Below are positions 1-6,184 of a stretch of DNA of 23,201 nt, in pieces; positions within the stretch are counted from its first letter, which is position 1, and every line of letters begins with the position of its first letter. The notes under the pieces were generated by a model. The model was not told where the DNA came from. It was given only the letters and a program-made list of their open reading frames with translations, and did no database searches. A program made the translations under genes and the position numbers. Source of the DNA: Mariprofundaceae bacterium (GTDB lineage: Bacteria; Pseudomonadota; Zetaproteobacteria; Mariprofundales; Mariprofundaceae); contig JAUZQT010000050.1 of the NCBI GenBank assembly GCA_030950825.1, positions 1-23,201 of the forward strand. The letters run 5' to 3'.

Positions 1-135
1 TATTCTGGTACAGGCATATCCAAAAATGATATTCTCTCTGGTCGCGTGACTAAAGGAACGACTTTAGATTACACAGCAAAAGCATGTAATAATGTAGGTT
101 GTAGCTCAAGCTTGCAGGATTTTGCGACGTATTGA
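1..135 (+). CDS. C-terminal fragment of a fibronectin type III-like protein
   Basis: An open frame runs in from the left edge and ends with TGA at 133-135, giving the last 44 residues of a larger protein. The segment 'YTAKACNNVGCSS' resembles the final beta strands of a fibronectin type III domain (Y-x-A-x-A-C-N-x-x-G-C-S-S), a pattern common in large secreted or cell-surface bacterial proteins with repeated FN3 domains. Two cysteines flank the turn. No membrane anchor or sorting signal follows, so the protein ends in this domain. The rest of the gene lies outside the window, so overall function cannot be stated. The FN3 assignment rests on this short motif only. Confidence 0.6.
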   Translation, partial: YSGTGISKNDILSGRVTKGTTLDYTAKACNNVGCSSSLQDFATY

Positions 136-148
136 TTTTATAGCGACT

Positions 149-172
149 AAATTACGGTGACAGTTCACTAAA
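149..172 (+). repeat. REP/RAYT-like palindromic remnant
   Basis: The sequence AAATTACGGTGACAGTTCAC and its next four bases contain a small dyad, GTGA (157-160) and TCAC (165-168) around CAGT. From memory this resembles the repeats that accompany REP-associated tyrosine transposases (RAYT, IS200-like) in many proteobacteria. No transposase gene is present here, so it would be a solitary remnant. A genome-wide repeat count would settle this. Confidence 0.3.
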
Positions 173-216
173 TACACTAATTATTCTGAATTTGGTAGCT
201 GCCGTGATTGAGAGGC

Positions 217-327
217 ATGGTCAAGCTTTCCTATTTGCTTATTTTGTCAGTCACGCTACTGTTCTGGCATGGCAATAATAGATACCCCCGTTATAAGCCG
301 CATAAATATGATAATAGAAAAGTCTGA
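217..327 (+). CDS. Possible 36-aa membrane or secreted peptide
   Basis: An ATG at 217 opens a 36-codon frame ending in TGA at 325-327. The N-terminal half is a hydrophobic segment (KLSYLLILSVTLLFW, residues 3-17) like a signal peptide or single transmembrane helix. The second half is basic and aromatic (NRYPRYKPHKYDNRKV). An AGAGG at 211-215 lies only one base before the ATG, too close for a normal ribosome binding site, so initiation is doubtful. I do not recognise a family. The amphipathic layout is what makes it worth listing; chance is an equally fair explanation for so short a frame. Confidence 0.25.
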   Translation: MVKLSYLLILSVTLLFWHGNNRYPRYKPHKYDNRKV

Positions 328-445
328 CCTGGTTCCTCGAAAATTCATCTAAATAGTATTTCATATTCATTACAACATATTGATATTAATTAGTGTTTTG
401 TTGTTTTAGCTTTTAGGCTAAGATCTAGCTACAGCCTATTATATG

Positions 446-1060
446 CTACCCTGATAGATGGTTTGCCAGACTGGCAAGCTGTTCATAAATAGGGAAGATG
501 ATTGCCGAACCAATGCTTAGATCAATCATCGCACTGCCAGCAAGAAGTGTGATAAGCCAGAGGTGATGTGTGGTCGTGAGTATTTGAGCATACTGTTTGA
601 GTAAAGGATAGCGATGTCTTTGTGCAATCAACCATTCACCACAGACAAGCCCTGGCAGTGGTAAAAGGTGAATGCCGAGCATGCAAAGGTTGAAAAACAT
701 AAAAACCTTTGCCCACCAGTGATGCAGGGGTGGAAGACCAACAGGCACTTGTTGGGATAGGGTGAATATATAAAGAATAAAACCGATGAAGGTTAATAAA
801 AGGTGTGCCGAAAAACGAATGCATGCAGCCTTTAAGCCTGCTTGTAAAGCTTGAGGAAGTGCAAAAATTGTACCGCGTGTGAGGAAAATTGAAGCAAAAA
901 AAGGCCACCAAGTTCCCCGCCATGCAATGGCAAAAAAAGGGTGGGGAATGGTTTGGTGTGTATATTTTTTTTCGATCATGCATACGAGGGTTAATGAGAT
1001 CAGTACTGGCAATACATAGAGCGTTATTTGCCGTATTACAATGTTGAGCCATGCATCCAT
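446..1060 (-). CDS. Polytopic membrane protein of unknown function (weak site-2-protease likeness)
   Basis: A 204-aa protein starting at the ATG at 1058-1060, 19 bp after the stop of the lipoprotein gene. An upstream GTG at 1108 would overlap that gene by 29 bp and is less likely. At least four hydrophobic segments are visible: VLPVLISLTLVCMI, HLLLTFIGFILYIFTL, VFMFFNLCMLGIHLLPLPGLV and a C-terminal LWLITLLAGSAMIDLSIG. 'FNLCMLGIHLLPLPGLVCGE' has the spacing of the F-N-L-L-P-x-P-x-L-D-G motif of M50 site-2 proteases. However, the metal-binding HExxH is absent and the Asp-Gly is replaced, so it cannot be an active M50 peptidase of the usual type. It is probably co-transcribed with the lipoprotein upstream. 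Function unknown. Confidence 0.6.
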   Translation of the reverse strand: MDAWLNIVIRQITLYVLPVLISLTLVCMIEKKYTHQTIPHPFFAIAWRGTWWPFFASIFLTRGTIFALPQALQAGLKAACIRFSAHLLLTFIGFILYIFTLSQQVPVGLPPLHHWWAKVFMFFNLCMLGIHLLPLPGLVCGEWLIAQRHRYPLLKQYAQILTTTHHLWLITLLAGSAMIDLSIGSAIIFPIYEQLASLANHLSG

Positions 1061-1079
1061 TATGCTTTTATTTTCACGC

Positions 1080-2096
1080 TTATGACACAGGGGACGTGGT
1101 TTCTGCACGGATATGCAATAAAATTTCAGGGCGGCTTAAGCTACGTTGCAGGTTAACATAAATATCACCGTTATGAATGGTCACGCCTGTTATTTCCGCA
1201 TCATCATGGCTGGCTATTTTGCGCAATTCTTTGCCATCCCATGCCCATAAATAGGATGGTTTATCATCATCGGTGACCCATAGCCAGCCGCGTTGCTCAT
1301 CCCACGCTAGGTTATCTGGATGAATCAAATCATCGTGTTGTAACCACGTTTGAACGCTCGGTTTTTGTTGACTATCATCCAATACCAATATGCGACCTGT
1401 ACCTGTTTCTGCTAATAAAACACGACCGTCTGGTAGTGTTTCCATATCTTCAATACGATCAAAATACTGCGCGTGCAGCTTTTCAGCATCAATGCGGGCA
1501 TTGTTGGGCTCGCGAATAGCAATCCAGCCATCGTTTTTATGTAAAACGTACAGCTTTCGAGAACGCATGTCATAGCGATAAATACAGCCCTCTTTCCATT
1601 CATCGGCCATATAAGCGAATCGCCCATCTCGAGAAAATGCCAGTCCCTCATGTGAGAATCGGCCTGCACGCAGCAGTGGTGCAATGGCAGGTGTTGAGCT
1701 CTGTAAGCGTTGACGATCTACTCTTTGCTCGTCAAATAATTTATCTGGCTCGGTGATACGCCAAAAAAGTCCATCAGGAACTTCTTCGCCAATCCACAGG
1801 CTACCATCGGGGGATAGCTTGAGGGCATCCGCACGAGCCAAGCCAAACAACAGTGTATGTTGGTGGTTTGTTTCTAAATTGATGACAATTAAACTGGGAG
1901 AAAGTGGGCCGCCATCCGTCTCGCAGCTAATGTATAGCCTTTTTCCATCGGCAGAGAAAACCATCATATCAGGGTGATGGTCACGCCATGCTGCCAGTGA
2001 GCGAGCACTCCAACCAGGTTCAAGTTGAATGCCCGTAGGGTTAAGGCTACAGCCAGCAAGCAGTAGCATGGTTAAAATGATCAGATAGCGAAACAT
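1080..2096 (-). CDS. PhoX/DUF839-like beta-propeller lipoprotein
   Basis: A 338-aa protein starting at the ATG at 2094-2096. Residues 1-16 form a lipoprotein signal peptide with lipobox LLAGC (Cys16), so the protein should be lipid-anchored in the envelope. The body shows repeated propeller blades with D-G-(R/S) turns: FSADGKRLYI, LSPDGSLWIGEE, FSRDGRFAYMADE, LPDGRVLLAETGTG, PDNLAWDEQRGWLWVTDD and AEITGVTIHNGDIYVNLQ. The order 'IEDME...AETGTG...PDNLAWD...LWVTDD...AEITGV...VNLQ' matches the second half of PhoX-type phosphatases (DUF839). At 338 aa it is much shorter than true PhoX enzymes (about 600 aa), so phosphatase activity is uncertain and a phytase-like or SMP-30-like propeller is an alternative. 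The first gene of a likely two-gene transcript with the membrane protein at 446-1060. Confidence 0.7.
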   Translation of the reverse strand: MFRYLIILTMLLLAGCSLNPTGIQLEPGWSARSLAAWRDHHPDMMVFSADGKRLYISCETDGGPLSPSLIVINLETNHQHTLLFGLARADALKLSPDGSLWIGEEVPDGLFWRITEPDKLFDEQRVDRQRLQSSTPAIAPLLRAGRFSHEGLAFSRDGRFAYMADEWKEGCIYRYDMRSRKLYVLHKNDGWIAIREPNNARIDAEKLHAQYFDRIEDMETLPDGRVLLAETGTGRILVLDDSQQKPSVQTWLQHDDLIHPDNLAWDEQRGWLWVTDDDKPSYLWAWDGKELRKIASHDDAEITGVTIHNGDIYVNLQRSLSRPEILLHIRAETTSPVS

Positions 2097-2433
2097 GGCA
2101 GTAATGTGACGTTAAAAAGCGACATCAGCAAGCTTTTCACAGTTGTCCGAGACTCTAACCTAGATCCTGCAAGTGTTTGCATATACATAGCACAAGCTTT
2201 TGATTCACTTGGACTATTGAAAAAACGCTCATTACCAATAAGGTGACTACGTGTTTTTTTCAATACGCCATGTAAACCAATATCTTACACTCTGCACGCA
2301 CAACCACTTGCAGGATCTAGGTCTAATGTAAATTTAGCAGATGATGCCTCCACAAATGGTTGGCTGCGAATAGTTAATGGCTGCATGAAGGTACTCGCTC
2401 AACGGGTTGCTAGCCAATATCAAAATATAATTT
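2097..2433. other. Intergenic region between divergent genes, with an inverted repeat
   Basis: 337 bp between the divergently transcribed lipoprotein and sensor kinase genes, so it must hold both promoters, which I cannot pinpoint. Frames here are short and lack coding character. The main structure is the 18-bp inverted repeat listed separately. Confidence 0.5.
2158..2322. repeat. 18-bp perfect inverted repeat bracketing about 130 bp
   Basis: ACCTAGATCCTGCAAGTG at 2158-2175 recurs as its exact reverse complement at 2305-2322. The symmetry continues inward for about 18 more positions with mostly transition differences, so both arms look like diverged copies of a longer sequence. Size (165 bp) and paired ends suggest a MITE or a pair of opposed REP units. 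No transposase frame lies inside. I do not see a clear target duplication at the outer ends. Confidence 0.6.
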
Positions 2434-3645
2434 ATGCTTGCGCTTATGTCTTTCATGAATTACCTCTCTCGCTTCTATATATTACCAATATTTGTTTTAT
2501 TGATGGGTGTGTTCTTAAGCTGGCTGCTTTTTAAACATGAGTATGCGCAAGAAAATGCTCAGTTCCAAAGTGAATATGAGTTTCGTGCACAAGGCCACAC
2601 ATCATCATTTCAGTTGGGTCTTAAGAATATAGGCGATAAAATTTCAGGGCTAACAACTATTTTAGCACATGAACTAAATGCAGGTGAATCGAATATAACC
2701 GATACAGCCAAAAGATTTCATGCATTCATACAAACATTTTTAATCGGTAATGGTGCTATTCGTGATATTATGTGGTACAAGTCAAGCAATGATTTGGTGG
2801 ATACAGAAGGCTTTCCTTGGGTGACAGTGCTGCATACTAAGTCGGTATGGACTGAGCATCGCATGAATAGTGTTCCAATGATTAACAAACGGTTGCATGA
2901 CATTGCCGCAAGGAAAACGCAGGGACTGATCATTATGCAGCAACCAGACGGTCATCTTTGGTTGTATGAAATTATGCCAGTGGCGCAGCCAGAAGGCTCG
3001 TTAAGCTGGCTTATCGTATCTTGGGATATTGGAGAAGCCGTTAAATATATACTGGCTGGAATGCCTGTGAGTGGGCAAGATATTCTTTTTGAATTTGGAC
3101 AAGCTATCAGCATGATCCTTAATGAGGCCTCTGGAAACGGAATACAAGCGAACCTTGTGGATGCCAAATATGCTCATACTTCTCGCAGCCGTTTGAATCA
3201 TACGTTTAATAGGAATAAGAGGTTTCATAAGGATAAGCGCTCTTTTCAATGGTCAGATGATGTCAGGATTTTAGAGCGCATGTGGCATATTCGTTATGAT
3301 AGTGCACCAAGTTTTTTGATAACCCACCCTGTAAAAAATGCTTGGAATGTTTTCTATGGCGGCCTAGCGATGAGTGCTTTATTGGCTTTTTTAGCATTTT
3401 TGCTTTCTCGACGTACGTATTTGATACAAACATTGGTGCAATTAAGAACACGGGAGCTAAGTCAGGCGAAATATCGTATTCAATTGTTGTTGGATTCAAT
3501 TGCGGAAGGTATCTTTGATATGGATATGCAGGGGCATTGTACGTTTATCAATCAACGTGCCCTAGATATGCTTGGTTTTGAACGCGCAGACCAATTGATA
3601 GGTAAGGATCTTCATGCACTTATTCACCATAGCTATCCAGCGTGA
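2434..3645 (+). CDS. Hybrid histidine kinase, N-terminal sensor half (split by in-frame TGA)
   Basis: A 403-aa product. Residues about 12-33 form a first transmembrane helix. A periplasmic, CHASE-like sensor region with W/F-rich motifs follows, then a second membrane helix near 309-330 (FYGGLAMSALLAFLAFLLSRR), a short helical linker and the first half of a PAS domain (RIQLLLDSIAEGIFDMDMQG, CTFINQRALDMLGF). It stops at TGA 3643-3645 in the middle of PAS, where the family usually reads 'HHS(H/Y)PDGTPYPREDC'. The next codons are in the same frame and resume PAS, so this and the following CDS derive from one gene. ATGs at 2434, 2446 and 2455 are all possible starts; none has a clear Shine-Dalgarno sequence. 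Confidence 0.8.
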   Translation: MLALMSFMNYLSRFYILPIFVLLMGVFLSWLLFKHEYAQENAQFQSEYEFRAQGHTSSFQLGLKNIGDKISGLTTILAHELNAGESNITDTAKRFHAFIQTFLIGNGAIRDIMWYKSSNDLVDTEGFPWVTVLHTKSVWTEHRMNSVPMINKRLHDIAARKTQGLIIMQQPDGHLWLYEIMPVAQPEGSLSWLIVSWDIGEAVKYILAGMPVSGQDILFEFGQAISMILNEASGNGIQANLVDAKYAHTSRSRLNHTFNRNKRFHKDKRSFQWSDDVRILERMWHIRYDSAPSFLITHPVKNAWNVFYGGLAMSALLAFLAFLLSRRTYLIQTLVQLRTRELSQAKYRIQLLLDSIAEGIFDMDMQGHCTFINQRALDMLGFERADQLIGKDLHALIHHSYPA

Positions 3646-3651
3646 CATGTC

Positions 3652-5022
3652 ATGCCAAGAGAAGACTGCCATATTGCAGCAGTGCTGCTTAGTGGTAAAG
3701 CAATAGCTGTTGATGATGAGGTGTTTTGGCGGGCTGATGGCTCTTCATTTGAAGTGGCTTATCATGCGACACCAGTACGTGATAGTGCACAGCGATTGAT
3801 GGGTATTGTGGTAACATTTTTGGATATTTCTGCGCAACACCTAGCTGATCGGCAGTATGAGGAAATGCGTAAGCAAGTGGAACATCGTCAACGCTTAGAA
3901 TCACTGGGCGTGCTTGCAGGTGGTATTGCCCATGATTTTAATAACTTATTAACCAGTATTATTGGTAACACTGATTTGGCATTGTATTATTTGGATAAGG
4001 AGTCACCAGCCGTTAATCACCTGCAAAGAGTTGATAAAGCCAGCCAACATGCTGCTGATTTGTGCCAGCAAATGTTGGCATATTCAGGGCAAGGACAATT
4101 TGTCATGGCGCCTCTAAATCTATCTGAGTTGGTTCAGGATATAGGCAAACTTTTGGATGTTTCGATGAGTAAACTTGTGTCTATAGATTATCATTTGGCC
4201 AGCCATATGTCTTTGATGCATGCTGACCCATCACAAATTCAACAAGTGGTGTTGAATCTTTTGACCAATGCCAACGAAGCAATGGGCGATCAGCAAGGTA
4301 GGATTATTGCGAGCACGGGTGTGATGAATACTTCCCCCGATTTTTTGGATAAATGTTATTTAAAACCCGATGAGGAAGCAGAGGTATACGTCTTTTTTGA
4401 GGTCGATGATAATGCATGCGGCATGGATGAAGATACCATTGAACGGATGTTCGAACCTTTCTTTACGACCAAATTTACAGGTCGCGGCCTAGGCATGAGT
4501 GCGGTACTAGGCATTGTTCGATCCCATCATGGTGCGATGCGCATTGATAGTGTGGTGGGGGAAGGTACGCGTATGCGTGTGTTGTTTCCTGCATTGAAAG
4601 AAGAGCAATTTACGGCAGTTTTGCCGCAGCCAGAAAACATTGAGCGTGGGCGTTCGTACTCATCAGACAATGCAGGTTTGATTCTTGTTGTCGATGATGA
4701 AGAGTCGTTGCGTGATATTGCAGGTATGATGCTGGAAGAGATGGGCTATCATGTACTATTTGCTGAAAATGGAATGCAGGCCTTGGAAGTATTTGCTGAG
4801 CATACAGATGGTATTGATATGGTTCTCTTAGATTTAACCATGCCCAAAATGGGTGGCGAGGCATGCTTGAAGCGCTTGAAGCATATGCGCCCTGATGTAC
4901 GTGTGTTGTTGACCTCAGGTTATAGCAATAGAGTAAAAAACACTCAGTATGAGCATTTTTTACCAAAGCCTTATTCTAGATCGGAATTGGCAGAAAAGTT
5001 GACAGAATTGATGGCGGATTAA
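3652..5022 (+). CDS. Hybrid histidine kinase, catalytic half with receiver domain
   Basis: A 456-aa frame continuing the sensor CDS in the same reading frame. Residues 1-65 complete the PAS domain (PREDCHIA, FWRADGSSFEVAYHATPV, GIVVTFLDIS). The H-box follows (GIAHDFNNLLTSIIGN, phospho-acceptor His94), then the N-box NLLTNANEAM, G1 (DNACGMD), the F-box (FEPFFTTKF), G2 (GRGLGMSAVLGIV) and a C-terminal receiver domain with acidic pocket VVDDEE, phospho-acceptor Asp394 (LLDLTMP) and conserved Lys (LPKPYS). All catalytic residues are intact. Expressed alone from ATG 3652 it would be a soluble kinase-receiver lacking its sensor; no ribosome binding site supports that start. No separate response regulator gene is nearby. 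Confidence 0.85.
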   Translation: MPREDCHIAAVLLSGKAIAVDDEVFWRADGSSFEVAYHATPVRDSAQRLMGIVVTFLDISAQHLADRQYEEMRKQVEHRQRLESLGVLAGGIAHDFNNLLTSIIGNTDLALYYLDKESPAVNHLQRVDKASQHAADLCQQMLAYSGQGQFVMAPLNLSELVQDIGKLLDVSMSKLVSIDYHLASHMSLMHADPSQIQQVVLNLLTNANEAMGDQQGRIIASTGVMNTSPDFLDKCYLKPDEEAEVYVFFEVDDNACGMDEDTIERMFEPFFTTKFTGRGLGMSAVLGIVRSHHGAMRIDSVVGEGTRMRVLFPALKEEQFTAVLPQPENIERGRSYSSDNAGLILVVDDEESLRDIAGMMLEEMGYHVLFAENGMQALEVFAEHTDGIDMVLLDLTMPKMGGEACLKRLKHMRPDVRVLLTSGYSNRVKNTQYEHFLPKPYSRSELAEKLTELMAD

Positions 5023-5058
5023 TTATTCGCGAACCAGCGCCTCAATCGCCTCTTTGCT
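5023..5058 (-). pseudogene. Stranded original 3' tail of the adenosine kinase gene
   Basis: Read on the minus strand from 5058, this stretch encodes S-K-E-A-I-E-A-L-V-R-E and a TAA at 5023-5025. It lies directly beyond the MITE. Removing the element plus one TAA target copy joins it in frame to the kinase, giving ...GARLPQALSKEAIEALVRE. Its stop abuts the stop of the histidine kinase gene (5020-5022), a tight convergent arrangement typical of undisturbed genes. Confidence 0.7.
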
Positions 5059-5060
5059 AA

Positions 5061-5166
5061 GGAACGGGAATTAAATAACTTGCGCAATTCATGCTTGTCT
5101 TTTTGCGCCTTCATGCTGAACAAAAACACTGCGCTTCAAATGCACATGTTATTTAATTCCCGTTCC
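5061..5166. mobile_element. 106-bp MITE-like element with 19-bp perfect terminal inverted repeats
   Basis: The ends are GGAACGGGAATTAAATAAC (5061-5079) and its exact reverse complement (5148-5166), each flanked by TAA (5058-5060 and 5167-5169), which reads as a 3-bp target duplication. Weaker symmetry continues inward (TTGCGCAATTCATGC against ATGTGCATTTGAAGC). It has no coding capacity. The right two-thirds recur at about 85% identity near 20002-20070. The TNA-type target resembles that of some IS5-group elements, but no parent transposase is in this window. It has inserted in the final codons of the adenosine kinase gene and supplies its present stop codon. Confidence 0.8.
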
Positions 5167-6117
5167 TAAGTGCTTGGGGAAGGCGCGCGCCAAGTTGCGC
5201 CACAACGTTTGCTGCGGCATGCGATCCCAAATGCCCTGCTTGTTGCCAGCTTAGGCCATTGGTGATGCCGTACAGTACGCCAGCGGCATACATATCACCT
5301 GCACCGGTGGTATCTACGGCTTCTACTTCAACACCTTCAATCGGAAATGCTTCACCACCATGCATGATAATAGAACCTTTTTTACCCAGTGTGAGAGCGA
5401 CATTTTTACAATGTTGGTGAATGGCATGGGCGGCATCAATGGGATCTGTTTTTCCCGTTAATGCAGCGGCTTCATCTTCATTGCAAAACAATAAATCGAC
5501 CGATCCTTCAATAGGGCTTGAAAATCATCGCGGCAAATATCAATGAGGAAAGGGTCTGAAATAGTCAGGGCAACCTTGACATCTTGCTGCTTGGCCAATT
5601 CGATGGCTTTTAATGCAGCATTCTTGGTGGACTTACCAGCGAATAAATAGCCCTCAATATACACATATTTGGCCTTGCCAATGGACTCAGCGCAAATATC
5701 TGATTCGGATAGGGTTGCCGATACACCCAAATGCGTCAGCATGCTGCGCTGGGCATCAGGTGTGATAAGAACCACACATGTGCCTGTATCACCATTGCTT
5801 GAACCAACGTGGCTATCAATGCCCAATGCTTTGAATTCATCTAGGTATTGTTGGCCAAATGCATCAGTCCCAGTCTTGCTGGCATAGGCAGTAGTGCCAC
5901 CCATATCGGCAATACCTACAATGGTATTGGCAGCTGAACCACCTGAGCAGTGGTGAACATGATGCTCGGATAAGGAATCCAACAGTGTTTTCTGACGCTC
6001 AGGTTCTGTCAGTGTCATAATACCTTTTTCGATGCCATTTTCTGCAAGGAAATCATCACTACACTGCACTTGTAAATCCATAATAGCGTTGCCCACGCCA
6101 TAAACATCATAACTCAT
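5153..6117 (-). pseudogene. Adenosine kinase / PfkB-family sugar kinase, frameshifted
   Basis: The ATG at 6115-6117 has GGAG six bases upstream and gives MSYDVYGVGNAIMDLQV, the canonical start of adenosine kinase-type PfkB proteins (ATP-dependent phosphorylation of adenosine or a related nucleoside or sugar). PfkB signature 1 is present (GGSAANT). The N-terminal frame runs to QALLKDRS and then leaves the family sequence. The next frame resumes it with SVDLLFCNEDEAAALTG and carries signature 2 with the catalytic base (DTTGAGDMYAAG). One missing base, most simply a G in AAGGATCGG near 5505, reconciles the frames. The 3' end is also altered: the stop at 5153-5155 and the last residues (RNGN) come from the MITE. 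Either a real pseudogene or a sequencing error plus a tolerated tail change. Confidence 0.85.
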
Positions 6118-6159
6118 TGAATGCTCCATTTTTCTAATTTTAATCAATCAAAATAAACA

Positions 6160-6184
6160 ATCAATGGGGTCAGACTCGATTGAT
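6160..6184. repeat. Small palindromic repeat overlapping the pmbA stop
   Basis: ATCAAT (6160-6165) and ATTGAT (6179-6184) flank GGGGTCAGACTCG. GGGTCAGACTC-type sequences recur, from memory, near RAYT/REP elements in proteobacteria. The repeat encodes the last residues of PmbA (N-R-V-stop) and could fold as a small hairpin in the 52-bp gap before the adenosine kinase start. The T-run needed for a classical terminator is missing. Confidence 0.35.

Larger units (their letters stand above)
136..445. other. Gene-poor interval with repeat remnants
   Basis: 310 bp between the FN3-protein stop and the stop of the convergent minus-strand membrane protein gene. It is AT-rich, especially 340-445. It contains a REP-like stretch near 149-172 and one possible 36-aa ORF (217-327). 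I see no tRNA, no long hairpin followed by a T-run, and no longer conserved frame. Confidence 0.5.

Noticed and set aside
2081..2263. A 60-aa minus-strand frame upstream of the lipoprotein gene.
   Set aside because: It overlaps the lipoprotein start and the inverted repeat, has no recognisable domain or ribosome site, and its residues look like random translation.
5023..5169. Reading the 5060-5079 / 5148-5167 inverted repeat as a bidirectional terminator for the convergent histidine kinase and adenosine kinase genes.
   Set aside because: The arms are about 70 bases apart with no T-run, TAA flanks both ends, a second copy exists elsewhere, and excision restores an open frame, all of which favour a mobile element. 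A secondary terminator effect is not excluded.
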